Positions 1-8,180 of a stretch of 64,000 bases of DNA are shown here, one piece after another. Below the pieces are notes generated by a model. The model saw only the letters and a list, made by a program, of their open reading frames with translations. It ran no database searches and had not been told where the DNA came from. How positions within the stretch are numbered: position 1 is the first letter of the stretch; every line of letters starts with the position of its first letter. The position numbers were made by a program, and so were the translations under genes. Source of the DNA: RGEC01 sp964475595 (lineage in GTDB: Bacteria; Bacteroidota; Bacteroidia; NS11-12g; UBA955). The DNA lies in the NCBI GenBank assembly GCA_964475595.1, contig CAYYXG010000005.1:68030-132029 (forward strand), written 5' to 3'.

Positions 1-417
1 GTTTTCTACAGAACCTTCCCGTTGCGCATTTTGAGGGGTAACCCCAAAGGAAAAGCCATTTTGACCATCACCAAACGGACTCAATGTGAGTACGACAGCA
101 TCACTTTGGGTAATGCTAAAATCTCGCTTTAGACTCTGCACCACAAAGGGTTTGTCCGGGTTGCGATTTACACAGATGAATGCCGCATACAGCCGCTGTT
201 CATCGTATGTCAGCATAAAACCGGTCTGGGTTAGCGCTGCAGATGTGTCATAAGGAAAATGCTGAATAAACCCGCCTTTCAAAGGCGCTTTTTGCCATAC
301 ATCTTCGGTCAAATTGCCATCAATAAGAATGTTTTCCCCTGTTTTCTGAATGGGATACCCCTGAGCAACCGCATCAAGGGATGCTATAATAAAGAGAAGA
401 ATAAGAAGTTTTCGCAA
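1..417 (-). CDS. Partial DUF5916-type surface protein with CBM9-like N-terminus (N-terminal part only)
   Basis: The gene runs off the left edge, leaving about 139 residues. A hydrophobic signal peptide (RKLLILLFIIASLDAVAQ) is followed by ILIDGNLTEDVWQKA and later SDAVVLTLSPFGDGQNG. This pattern is typical of the CBM9-like N-terminal domain of DUF5916 proteins, which are usually 700-900 residues and outer-membrane or exported. There is no in-frame ATG before the signal peptide. The only possible starts are TTG codons at 417 or 423, the latter directly after the TAA of the upstream gene and in the same frame. It probably forms an operon with the lytic-transglycosylase-like gene. The family is clear; the substrate is unknown. 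Confidence 0.72.
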   Translation of the reverse strand, partial: MRKLLILLFIIASLDAVAQGYPIQKTGENILIDGNLTEDVWQKAPLKGGFIQHFPYDTSAALTQTGFMLTYDEQRLYAAFICVNRNPDKPFVVQSLKRDFSITQSDAVVLTLSPFGDGQNGFSFGVTPQNAQREGSVEN

Positions 418-423
418 GAACAA

Positions 424-1674
424 TTAATCTTTATTGGCTACGTTTCGCTTTTCAACTGCATTCATTCTGTTAATCTGCTCGTATTGGCTTTTTCTGGCAT
501 AAGGAACAGAGAACCGAAGCACACTGCCTGCCATTAGCGTGTTGTTTCTGATTCCATTCCAGGATTTCATCTCCGTTATGGAGCAGTCAAAAACATCGGA
601 CAAGGTATAAAATCCATCTCCGGGTTTTACTTTATATATTACCCATACTTTGGCCGGCGGAACCGGTGGTGAAGAAGCAGAAGTACCATTGTTTGACGGC
701 TCCACGCCCCTTTCGCTGCGCGGTTTTATTTCAATGTAGGTAATGCTGTCTTTTACGGTAATAATGGTATCATATACCACAGGGGGCATACTTTTTTGTT
801 GCAACATGATGCATAAACTATCCCTCACTTTGAGGTAAGCGTTTCGTTTAGCAGCCGGAATATGAAAGCTAGCCGGTTCACCAAACCAAGGAATGACAGG
901 GGTCTTAAATTCGGGGTTTATTTGTTGTAGCTCATCGGATGTAATTCCTGTTTTTTCTTCAAAAAAACCGAATGGAAGCATGCATCGGGCGGTGGCGGTA
1001 TCAGTTTTCATCATTGGATACGCCTCTTTGATGAGCCCGGTCTCCTCAAAATGATACATCACCACCAACGTAGCATAAAAATTTACGATATGCTGTTGTT
1101 CTTCCGGGGTAAGCTGTTTGTATATATCTTCAAACTTTAAGCTGTTACCGGCCTGCCTAATGGCTTGATTAAGCCTGACTGCACCAATGCGAAAAGCCAC
1201 AATGGTTTTCTGCCAGTCGCGATAAATTCCTTGCAATTCTTTGAGGTAATGACAAGCCGCGTTAGATGAAGCAGCAATCGAACGTCGCTCATCCAGCACG
1301 GAGGTTTGTTTCAACCCATATTTCTTGCCCATGCTGAAGCTCAGCGGCCATATTCCCGTGCACCCATCTGCATCGGTATATCGGCTATTGAGGCCGGTAT
1401 TGGCCGCAGGCAAAAACCTGATGAACCATGGCAATGTATAAATCTGCCGGGCATGATCGATATAGGGCTGAAATGCCGCTTGCTTTCCAACCAATGCTGC
1501 AGTTGAGCGATTTGGGTTGAGCAGCAGAGTATCTATTTTGCGCTGTACTGCGGCATTATAAAAATGGGGTAATCCCACCTGTTCAAAGGCGCGAATGCGG
1601 TTTTCCCAAACATTGGCAGTAAGGTCATTACAAAGCGTAGAAAGAACAAACAGCGAAAGTACAATAGCCCTCAT
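424..1674 (-). CDS. MltD-like SLT-domain/LysM protein with degenerate catalytic site
   Basis: About 416 residues. A signal peptide is followed by a region resembling the lytic transglycosylase SLT fold (residues about 70-220) and a C-terminal LysM peptidoglycan-binding domain (about 346-389, KVKPGDGFYTLSD). The family motif LPxVESGFNP followed by GLWQF appears here as LPAANTGLNS and GIWPLS, so Asn92 replaces the catalytic Glu. The protein may therefore bind rather than cleave peptidoglycan. I chose the ATG at 1674 because it makes a 4-bp ATGA overlap with gatA, as at many other junctions here; an ATG nine bases upstream is also possible. A Pro-rich linker (about 325-345) separates the domains. 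Confidence 0.78.
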   Translation of the reverse strand: MRAIVLSLFVLSTLCNDLTANVWENRIRAFEQVGLPHFYNAAVQRKIDTLLLNPNRSTAALVGKQAAFQPYIDHARQIYTLPWFIRFLPAANTGLNSRYTDADGCTGIWPLSFSMGKKYGLKQTSVLDERRSIAASSNAACHYLKELQGIYRDWQKTIVAFRIGAVRLNQAIRQAGNSLKFEDIYKQLTPEEQQHIVNFYATLVVMYHFEETGLIKEAYPMMKTDTATARCMLPFGFFEEKTGITSDELQQINPEFKTPVIPWFGEPASFHIPAAKRNAYLKVRDSLCIMLQQKSMPPVVYDTIITVKDSITYIEIKPRSERGVEPSNNGTSASSPPVPPAKVWVIYKVKPGDGFYTLSDVFDCSITEMKSWNGIRNNTLMAGSVLRFSVPYARKSQYEQINRMNAVEKRNVANKD

Positions 1675-3098
1675 GAACGACAAATACGAAGGATTTCGGT
1701 TGATACATCGAAGAGTTTTTGCTCCTCAAAATCCCCACACATCAATTGCATGCCCACAGGCAAACCGGCTGCAGTTTTTCCCACGGGAATGCTGATGGCA
1801 CAGTTGCCTGCTATATTTGCCTGAACGGTAAATAAATCCGCCAGATACATTGCAATGGGGTCTTTGGATTTTTCACCCAGTTTAAACGCCGGGGTACTGG
1901 TGGTAGGAATCAGAATGGCATCAGCACTTGCCAAAACTTCGCGGGTCTTGTTCTGGATGATGCGTCTTACTTTTTGCGCCTTGCTGTAATAGGCGTCATA
2001 ATAATCGCTGCTAAGCACAAACGTTCCCAGCATAATGCGCCTTTTTACTTCTTCTCCAAAACCTTCACTCCGGCTTAGGGTAAAGGTAGATTCCAGGTCT
2101 TTGGATTGCTGGCTTCTGTGACCGTATAACAGCCCGCTGTAGCGGCTTAGGTTGCTGCTGGCTTCTGCTGTGGTAAGCACGTAGTACGTCGGTACCAGAT
2201 AATCCAGATACTCAAAGTCAAAATAGGTAACGGAATGCCCTTGATCAAGCAGGGATTGAATCAAGGATTCGGTTTCGGTTTTTACTTCAGCGTCAAGCCC
2301 CGGATGTTCTATGGCCTGCCGCATTACAGCAAACGTGTATTTTGCAGAAGGTTGATTCAGCGTGTATGCAGGAGCGGGCCTGTCAGAAACAGTAGCATCC
2401 TGGTCGTCCGGGCCTGCCATGATCTCTGTTAGCAACATATTGTCCTCCAGCGAATGGGTAAGGGGACCAATCTGGTCAAAACTGCTAGCGTACGCAAGCA
2501 ACCCCCATCGGCTGATAAGTCCATAAGTCGGTTTAAGGCCAAATAAACCGCAGAAAGCAGCCGGCTGACGTATGGACCCACCAGTATCACTGCCGAGTGT
2601 TGCGTGCACAAGGTTGGCCTGCACCGCAACGGCACTGCCACCGCTGCTGCCACCGGGTACCCGCTCGGGGTCTATGGCATTGCGTACCGGTCCAAACGCT
2701 GAGTTCTCATTGGAAGCACCCATAGCAAACTCGTCACAGTTTGTTCGGCCCAGAATGATGGCATCCTCATCCAGCAGCCGCTGAACCGCCGTAGCGGTGA
2801 ATAGGCTTTCAAAACCTTCCAGAATCTTACTCGCAGTAGATACTTTGTGTCCTTTATACACTAAGTTGTCTTTCAGGCCAATAACGGCACCTGCAAGACG
2901 TCCGGCGGATCCGGATTTGAATTTTTGATCGATTTCTGAAGCCCTGTCGAGCGCTTCCTCAGCCCAAACCTCGAGAAATGCATTCAGGTGTTTGTTCTCT
3001 TCGATTCGGGCAATATACGCTTTTACCAGCTGAACACAGTTGGTTTTACCCGCACGGATGTCGGCTTGAATGTCGGAAATACGCCGATAACTGCTCAA
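1671..3098 (-). CDS. gatA: Aspartyl/glutamyl-tRNA amidotransferase subunit A
   Basis: 475 residues, normal for GatA. It is the amidase subunit that releases ammonia from glutamine to convert Glu-tRNA(Gln) or Asp-tRNA(Asn) into the correctly charged tRNA, together with GatB and GatC, which are not in this window. The amidase-signature Ser-cisSer-Lys triad is visible: Lys76 in GLKDN, Ser151 in the PGGSSGGS stretch, and Ser175 in DTGGSIRQP. The CDEFAMGASNENS segment (residues 121-133) is also typical of GatA. It overlaps tatA by 4 bp upstream and the SLT-like gene by 4 bp downstream, so the three are likely cotranscribed. Length and motifs are complete. Confidence 0.96.
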   Translation of the reverse strand: MSSYRRISDIQADIRAGKTNCVQLVKAYIARIEENKHLNAFLEVWAEEALDRASEIDQKFKSGSAGRLAGAVIGLKDNLVYKGHKVSTASKILEGFESLFTATAVQRLLDEDAIILGRTNCDEFAMGASNENSAFGPVRNAIDPERVPGGSSGGSAVAVQANLVHATLGSDTGGSIRQPAAFCGLFGLKPTYGLISRWGLLAYASSFDQIGPLTHSLEDNMLLTEIMAGPDDQDATVSDRPAPAYTLNQPSAKYTFAVMRQAIEHPGLDAEVKTETESLIQSLLDQGHSVTYFDFEYLDYLVPTYYVLTTAEASSNLSRYSGLLYGHRSQQSKDLESTFTLSRSEGFGEEVKRRIMLGTFVLSSDYYDAYYSKAQKVRRIIQNKTREVLASADAILIPTTSTPAFKLGEKSKDPIAMYLADLFTVQANIAGNCAISIPVGKTAAGLPVGMQLMCGDFEEQKLFDVSTEILRICRS

Positions 3099-3310
3099 GC
3101 TTCTGTCTTGCTCTTGTTGGGGTCTTCGTCCATGCCCTTGCGAATTTCACTGGACACGTTATTTTTAGCATCATTGAACTCACGCACACCACGACCCAGC
3201 CCACGCATCAATTCAGGGATTTTACGCCCGCCAAACAATAACAGCACGATAACCAAAATCATGATGATTTCGCCGGTACCCATATTGCCAAGAAAAAGGA
3301 TAGTACTCAT
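3095..3310 (-). CDS. tatA: Twin-arginine translocase TatA/TatB-family subunit
   Basis: About 71 residues from the ATG at 3310; an upstream in-frame ATG at 3337 would add nine residues without family resemblance. A short periplasmic N-terminus (GTGEIIMI) leads into one membrane helix ending in LLLFGGRKIPEL. An amphipathic helix (MRGLGRGVREFNDA) and a charged tail follow, which is the complete TatA layout. It oligomerises in the inner membrane to pass folded proteins recognised by TatC. It overlaps gatA by 4 bp (ATGA), so its mRNA probably continues into gatA. TatA and TatB are not always separable in Bacteroidota; the short length and the GGRKIPEL sequence favour TatA. Confidence 0.92.
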   Translation of the reverse strand: MSTILFLGNMGTGEIIMILVIVLLLFGGRKIPELMRGLGRGVREFNDAKNNVSSEIRKGMDEDPNKSKTEA

Positions 3311-3407
3311 GTTTGAAATTTTGTTCAAAGTTACCACTAAACCACGGCATTGTCAAAGAAAAACATACAGTGCGGCGGGATTATGCTACAACAAACCTTG
3401 TATTTAT

Positions 3408-3415
3408 TATTTTTG
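3408..3415 (+). promoter_or_regulatory. Candidate Bacteroidota -7 promoter element for frr
   Basis: The sequence TATTTTTG matches the Bacteroidota -7 consensus TAnnTTTG exactly and lies 16 bases upstream of the frr start codon, implying a very short leader. I see no clear TTTG -33 element at the right distance, so this is a moderate call. It sits in the 120-base gap between the divergent tatA and frr genes. Confidence 0.35.
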
Positions 3416-3430
3416 CCGTAATAATCCATT

Positions 3431-3991
3431 ATGGCAACCGTTAATGAACTGCTGACCCAATTGAAAGATCAACTGGAAAAAAACCTCACTCACACCCATC
3501 ATGAATTTTCACGCATTCGTGCCGGAAAAGCCACACCCAACATGCTAGACGGTGTGATGGTAGAATACTATGGAGCCCCGACACCCTTGAGTCAGGTGGC
3601 AAACGTGGGTACCCCCGATGCCAGAACTTTGGCCATACAACCCTGGGACAAGTCACTGATTCGCCCCATTGAAACTGCTATCATCAACAGTAACCTGGGC
3701 TTTGCCCCCCAAAATGACGGAGAAATGATCCGCATAAACGTGCCAGCCTTAACCGAAGAACGAAGAAAAGATTTGGTTAAAATGGCCAAAGCAGAGGCAG
3801 AAAGCAGCAAAGTGGGCATCCGAAACATCCGCAAAGACTTCATGGAATCGGTGAAAACCATGCAGAAGGACGGGCTTAGCGAGGATGAGGCACGGGGTGC
3901 TGAAGAAGAAATTCAAAAAACGATTGACAACTATATCAAGAAAACCGAGGATGTGTTGTCGGCGAAAGAAAAAGAAATTATGACGGTTTGA
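3431..3991 (+). CDS. frr: Ribosome recycling factor
   Basis: 186 residues, full length. RRF and EF-G split the post-termination ribosome into subunits in the cytoplasm. Diagnostic stretches are present: HHEFSRIRAGKATPNMLDG (domain I start), YYGAPTPLSQVANV (start of domain II), the IQPWDKSLI segment, and the VKMAKAEAESSKVGIRNIR helix. The gene is on the plus strand, divergent from tatA and convergent with purK, with only two bases between the stop codons. A transcription terminator for either gene must therefore lie inside coding sequence. It is often next to pyrH, which is not seen here. Confidence 0.97.
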   Translation: MATVNELLTQLKDQLEKNLTHTHHEFSRIRAGKATPNMLDGVMVEYYGAPTPLSQVANVGTPDARTLAIQPWDKSLIRPIETAIINSNLGFAPQNDGEMIRINVPALTEERRKDLVKMAKAEAESSKVGIRNIRKDFMESVKTMQKDGLSEDEARGAEEEIQKTIDNYIKKTEDVLSAKEKEIMTV

Positions 3992-3993
3992 CC

Positions 3994-5154
3994 TTATTCA
4001 AAAACCGCCCAATCCCTTATTTTTCCTGCTTTATCAAGCAACTCCTGTATCGTTTCAGCCATCACGGTTATATGTCCCATTTTGCGCTTAGGACGTATCT
4101 CTGATTTGTTGTAAAGATGCACATACACACCGGGCTCCGCTAACAGTTTTTCAGCATCTTTGAGTTGGTATGCGCCCGTCTGCCCCTCACCGCCCACCAA
4201 GTTAATCATCGCAGACGGCTGTATCATGGCTGTATTGCCTAACGGCAAACCCAGTAAAATTCGGTTTAGCTGCTCAAACTGGCTGGTATAACTTCCCTCG
4301 ATGGTATGGTGACCGCTATTATGAGGTCGGGGGGCTATTTCATTCACCAATACCTCGGCTGATTGCGTAACAAACAATTCTACGGCAAACAGTCCGGGAG
4401 ATTTCAATTCTCTAACTGCATGCATTGCCACGTTCCTGCATTCCGCCTCCAAATCTGCAGTGGTTTCAGCCGGCGAAAAGAGAAATTCTACCAAATTGCT
4501 CTGCGGATTAAAATACATCTCAATGAGCGGGTATGTAACCACATTTCCGAATTGGTCTGCTGCCACAATCACCGAATATTCGGTGATATTGTTATGAAAA
4601 TATTCCACCACGCAAGGTCCGGGCGACTGAAACAACCCCATCTCTATGTCGCTTTTAGCAACAATATCAACGCCTTTGCCATCATAACCACCGGTGCGTT
4701 GTTTAATGACCACTTTTTCACCTCCAAATGATTTCACTGCCTCTGCCAAATCGGCGGGATTGTCACATATCACAAAGTCTGCCGACGGAATGGCATGTTT
4801 TTGGTAAAACTGCTTTTGAAGGCCCTTATCCTGTATCATTTGCAGCGTAGCAGCCGATGGAATGACTGTTTTACCGGATTGCTCCAACTCCAGCAGCGCA
4901 TGGCTATTGATATGCTCTATTTCATAGGTAATCACATCACATTCAGCCGCCAGATTATAAATACTCTCGGCATTATTAAGATCACCCAGAATCAACCAGT
5001 CTGCGAGTGCCGACGCCGGACAATGCAGGTCGTTTTCCAGCACGCTGTATCTCACATTCCAGGGGCGGGAAGCCTCAATGAGCATTTTACCTAGCTGCCC
5101 TCCACCGATAATGCCAATCCGCAAGTTTGTGGGTAGTTTTATGTTGCTATTCAT
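3994..5154 (-). CDS. purK: N5-carboxyaminoimidazole ribonucleotide synthase (PurK)
   Basis: About 386 residues from the ATG at 5154. This ATP-grasp enzyme carboxylates aminoimidazole ribonucleotide with ATP and bicarbonate in purine synthesis, working with PurE. The nucleotide-binding start GIIGGGQLGKM is at residues 14-24. Further PurK signatures are TYEIEHIN, the ATP-grasp loop KQRTGGYDGKG, VNEIAPRPHNSGHHTIE and a C-terminal KRKMGHITV. An in-frame ATG at 5229 would add 25 unrelated residues inside the upstream glycosyltransferase, so I reject it. With the chosen start the gene overlaps that glycosyltransferase by 8 bp, making purK look like the last gene of its transcript. Confidence 0.95.
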   Translation of the reverse strand: MNSNIKLPTNLRIGIIGGGQLGKMLIEASRPWNVRYSVLENDLHCPASALADWLILGDLNNAESIYNLAAECDVITYEIEHINSHALLELEQSGKTVIPSAATLQMIQDKGLQKQFYQKHAIPSADFVICDNPADLAEAVKSFGGEKVVIKQRTGGYDGKGVDIVAKSDIEMGLFQSPGPCVVEYFHNNITEYSVIVAADQFGNVVTYPLIEMYFNPQSNLVEFLFSPAETTADLEAECRNVAMHAVRELKSPGLFAVELFVTQSAEVLVNEIAPRPHNSGHHTIEGSYTSQFEQLNRILLGLPLGNTAMIQPSAMINLVGGEGQTGAYQLKDAEKLLAEPGVYVHLYNKSEIRPKRKMGHITVMAETIQELLDKAGKIRDWAVFE

Positions 5155-6307
5155 CTTTAAGCTCCTCGATATTAAAAAGTGCTTTGTATTGTTTATGGTA
5201 TTCTTCCGGTTGAAAAAATTCCAACGCAAAATTGTGTGCTGAACGCGACATTTCCGCTTTTTCTTCGGATGACAATTGATGGTAAGCGTTCAATGCGGCC
5301 TCGAATGCGGCAGGTTCAAGGGGTAGCTCTTGCCCGGCACCCTTCCCCTTCAGGCCGGTCCAGGGTGTGTTTTCTCCGATAAAACAAGGCAAACCATAAG
5401 ATAGGGCCTCGGCTATGGCATGTCCAAAATTCTCCCCCTTGCTGCAGGAAACAAATACCTGATGGTCGCGGTAATACTGGCCTATTTCCAATGGAGTAAC
5501 GGCCCTTAAATGGTTCAGTTTAATATGTTTTGGTAGTTGGTTGCACCCGTTTTTAAACCGATTAAAATAACTTTCATCGGAATAATCACCAATAATGGTT
5601 GCCTCTGCCGGAAATGATAGCCGGCTTAGCGCATTAAGCAGCATAACAGGATCTTTTTCGTCGGAGATACGGCCGACAGAAAGTATTTTTAAACGCTCTC
5701 CATAATCATTCCGCATCTGATACGGAGGAATACTGCGTGGTATGTTGGCCGCTTCCAAAATCTTGGCTTTTTCACCAAGCACCTTTCTCATTTCCTTCGT
5801 TTCATCGGGCTGGGTGCTTTGCCAGTCTATGTTGTTGAACCAACCAAACCATTTGGCCAGGGTAAGAAAGACCGCTTTTTTGAATGGTTTTACGGATCTT
5901 GCAGTTTGGTGCAGCATTCCCCTGGGGGCCACCACCAATTTTCTGTGTTTGGATCGCTGCCACCATAAAATGGGATAAATGCTAAAGTATTGAGAAAACA
6001 TACCCTGCACATAGAGTACAGCATTGGCAGAAACATTTTCATTTAGGATTGAAAACAGGGCTTTTCGAGACAGGGTTTTGTTATCCAGATACATCACCTT
6101 TGCCATACCGTTCCAGTCGGTCCAGGTTCCGGTGGGTACCGGCAATGCATGGTCTGAGCCATAGTCGCGGTTTCCGCAAATGATGGAAAAACAGTAGGTG
6201 TCGTGTAGTTGGGTCACCAGATTTACCAGTGATTGAACCGGTCCTCCTGCCCTGAAAGCGGGGTCAAACCAGTCGCAGACCACCACCACACAGGTTTTCT
6301 CAGTCAT
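5147..6307 (-). CDS. GT4-family glycosyltransferase
   Basis: 386 residues, the usual size for GT-B retaining glycosyltransferases. The N-terminal acceptor half starts VVVVCDWFDPAFRAGGPVQSL, a common opening for WcaI/EpsF-like enzymes. The C-terminal donor half carries ILSVGRISDEKDP and the EX7E-type segment SKGENFGHAIAEALSYGLP, where the two Glu would bind the nucleotide sugar. It overlaps the AsnB-like gene upstream by 8 bp and purK downstream by 8 bp. It is probably cytoplasmic and adds one sugar to a lipid-linked intermediate. Donor and linkage cannot be read from the sequence. Confidence 0.88.
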   Translation of the reverse strand: MTEKTCVVVVCDWFDPAFRAGGPVQSLVNLVTQLHDTYCFSIICGNRDYGSDHALPVPTGTWTDWNGMAKVMYLDNKTLSRKALFSILNENVSANAVLYVQGMFSQYFSIYPILWWQRSKHRKLVVAPRGMLHQTARSVKPFKKAVFLTLAKWFGWFNNIDWQSTQPDETKEMRKVLGEKAKILEAANIPRSIPPYQMRNDYGERLKILSVGRISDEKDPVMLLNALSRLSFPAEATIIGDYSDESYFNRFKNGCNQLPKHIKLNHLRAVTPLEIGQYYRDHQVFVSCSKGENFGHAIAEALSYGLPCFIGENTPWTGLKGKGAGQELPLEPAAFEAALNAYHQLSSEEKAEMSRSAHNFALEFFQPEEYHKQYKALFNIEELKDE

Positions 6308-8147
6308 GGATTTGTTGTCGGTTAATCCAATGTCCCAAAACCGCTAGACTCCATGCCTTATGCCAGTTAGGGTTATCTTTTTGATTCAGCCCTGATATCA
6401 GACCGTCAATGTATGCCGGGTTTAGCAATTCGAAATTTTTGAGCAATTCCAGTCTTTCGGTACAGAAGGGTTTGAGTTCACGGTTCATCCATGCCTGCCA
6501 GGGGAAAGAGAACCCCATTTTGGGTCTGTCCCAGATTTCACGGGGAAGTAAATCCCCCATTGCATCTATCAGCAGTTGTTTGGGTGGTTTCAGGGGCTTA
6601 AAATCATCGGGCATGGCCAACATAAATTCCACCAGGTCTTTATCCAAAAACGGCTCCCGGATTTCCAGGCTATGGGCCATTCCCATCTGGTCTGCATCCC
6701 GCAGTAAAACGTTCTCCAAGTAGGTGCTGCACTCGGCAATGGTAATTTCTGAAACTAGTTTTGGACCAAAAGGATCATCCGTTTCGGTTTGAAAATAACG
6801 GTGGTAATCGACTCCGGCCTGTTCGAGCTCCTGCATATTCATGGACTGTCTGAAAACAGGATACATATGCGCCCAGTCCCAGGATGGCATACCGGCGAGC
6901 ATGGCCAGTTTCTGGGCTGCTTTTCCTTTTAACATCCGGCTGGGCAAAATTGCGGCACTTTTGCGCATTCCCATGGGCAACTTTCCGATGAACCGGTACT
7001 TCTTCAACTGTTGCAGATAACCAAATACAGGATAACCGCCAAACAATTCATCCCCTCCAATACCGCTTAATGCAACGGTAATTCCTGCTTTTTTGGTGTA
7101 TTTGGATATAATGTAGGTGTTTAGCCCATCCATGCCGGGATGATCCATGGCGTTGAGGGCTTCGGGTATATCGTGCAAAAACTCATCCGGCCTGAGCAGC
7201 ACCGGGTGGTGGTCGGTGCGGTATTTATCGGCAATAATCTCTGCATACCGCTTTTCACTGAATTCCGGTTCGTCAAAATACACATTGAAGGTTTTCACCT
7301 GTCTTTCCGATAGCTTGCTCATCACCGCCACGATGGCCGAACTGTCAATGCCGCCGGAAAGAAATGCGCCCAACGGAACATCACTCATCAGGCGTTTTTC
7401 TACGGCCTTGAAAATGAGTTCACGGGTTTGTTTAATTACCTTTTCATACGGGCCCGGCAAGGTGTATTTGTCGCGACAGTCCTCCATGCGCCAGTAGTGG
7501 CGAACACCAAACCCCTTATCGTCCACAACGGCATAGGAGCCGGCAGGCAGCATCTGCACACCATTCACCATGGTTTCGGGGCTGTAAACCGTTTGATACA
7601 TGAGGTAATTGCCCAAGGCACGTCGATTGATGCGGGCTTTAAAATGCCCCGATGCGAGCAGGCCCTTAATTTCACTGCTAAACAGCAGCATATCACCACC
7701 GCGACAGAAATAGAGGGGTTTTACCCCCATGCGGTCTCGAACCAGCAAAAGCTGTTTTTTCTCGCGGTCCCAGACGGCCATGGCAAACATCCCATCGAGC
7801 ATGGGGAACGCCTGAGTGCCATATTCTTCCAGCAGGGCCAAAATCACTTCGGTATCCGTTTCTGTTCGGTAGGGATATTTTCTGTGAGTGGCCCTCAGGG
7901 TTTTATAATTATAAATTTCACCATTGAAAACGATGGTGTAACGCCCGCTGGCGGATGTCATGGGTTGGCGTGCTTCTTCAGAAAGATCAATGATGCTTAG
8001 GCGCCGATGCCCTAATCCAATATTTTCATCGGTGAATATGCCGGTTGCGTCAGGGCCCCGATGAACCAGTGCATTGTTCATGTGAACCAGCATGTCTGTG
8101 GTTCTGAATCTGTCTTTTAAGCCAAAAATACCGTTAATCCCACACAT
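6300..8147 (-). CDS. asnB: Asparagine synthase (glutamine-hydrolysing)-like amidotransferase
   Basis: 615 residues. The N-terminal class II glutaminase domain (about 1-190) starts with the nucleophile Cys2 (MCGINGIFG) and contains HRGPDATG, FNGEIYN and RDRMGVKPLY. The synthetase domain contains the PP-loop SGGIDSS at 264-270, where ATP activates a carboxylate. It may make asparagine. In polysaccharide loci, however, such enzymes (WbpS-like) also amidate sugar carboxylates, and this copy lies among glycosyltransferases, overlapping one by 8 bp. A second copy lies at 33627-35522. The start codon is only 33 bases from that of the divergent gene at 8181. Confidence 0.9.
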   Translation of the reverse strand: MCGINGIFGLKDRFRTTDMLVHMNNALVHRGPDATGIFTDENIGLGHRRLSIIDLSEEARQPMTSASGRYTIVFNGEIYNYKTLRATHRKYPYRTETDTEVILALLEEYGTQAFPMLDGMFAMAVWDREKKQLLLVRDRMGVKPLYFCRGGDMLLFSSEIKGLLASGHFKARINRRALGNYLMYQTVYSPETMVNGVQMLPAGSYAVVDDKGFGVRHYWRMEDCRDKYTLPGPYEKVIKQTRELIFKAVEKRLMSDVPLGAFLSGGIDSSAIVAVMSKLSERQVKTFNVYFDEPEFSEKRYAEIIADKYRTDHHPVLLRPDEFLHDIPEALNAMDHPGMDGLNTYIISKYTKKAGITVALSGIGGDELFGGYPVFGYLQQLKKYRFIGKLPMGMRKSAAILPSRMLKGKAAQKLAMLAGMPSWDWAHMYPVFRQSMNMQELEQAGVDYHRYFQTETDDPFGPKLVSEITIAECSTYLENVLLRDADQMGMAHSLEIREPFLDKDLVEFMLAMPDDFKPLKPPKQLLIDAMGDLLPREIWDRPKMGFSFPWQAWMNRELKPFCTERLELLKNFELLNPAYIDGLISGLNQKDNPNWHKAWSLAVLGHWINRQQIHD

Positions 8148-8180
8148 TTATCTTCCCAATTGCGGTAATTTGCAACCTGA

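Noticed and set aside
3311..3337. Longer TatA start
   Set aside because: The nine extra residues are not like TatA; the ATG at 3310 fits the family.
3992..3993. Terminator between frr and purK
   Set aside because: Only two bases separate the stop codons and no stem with a T-run was found.
5155..5229. N-terminal extension of PurK (25 residues)
   Set aside because: It lies inside the upstream glycosyltransferase and has no family resemblance; the start at 5154 gives a normal PurK.
7428..8000. 190-codon plus-strand frame opposite asnB
   Set aside because: Antisense shadow of a strongly conserved gene; no family features.
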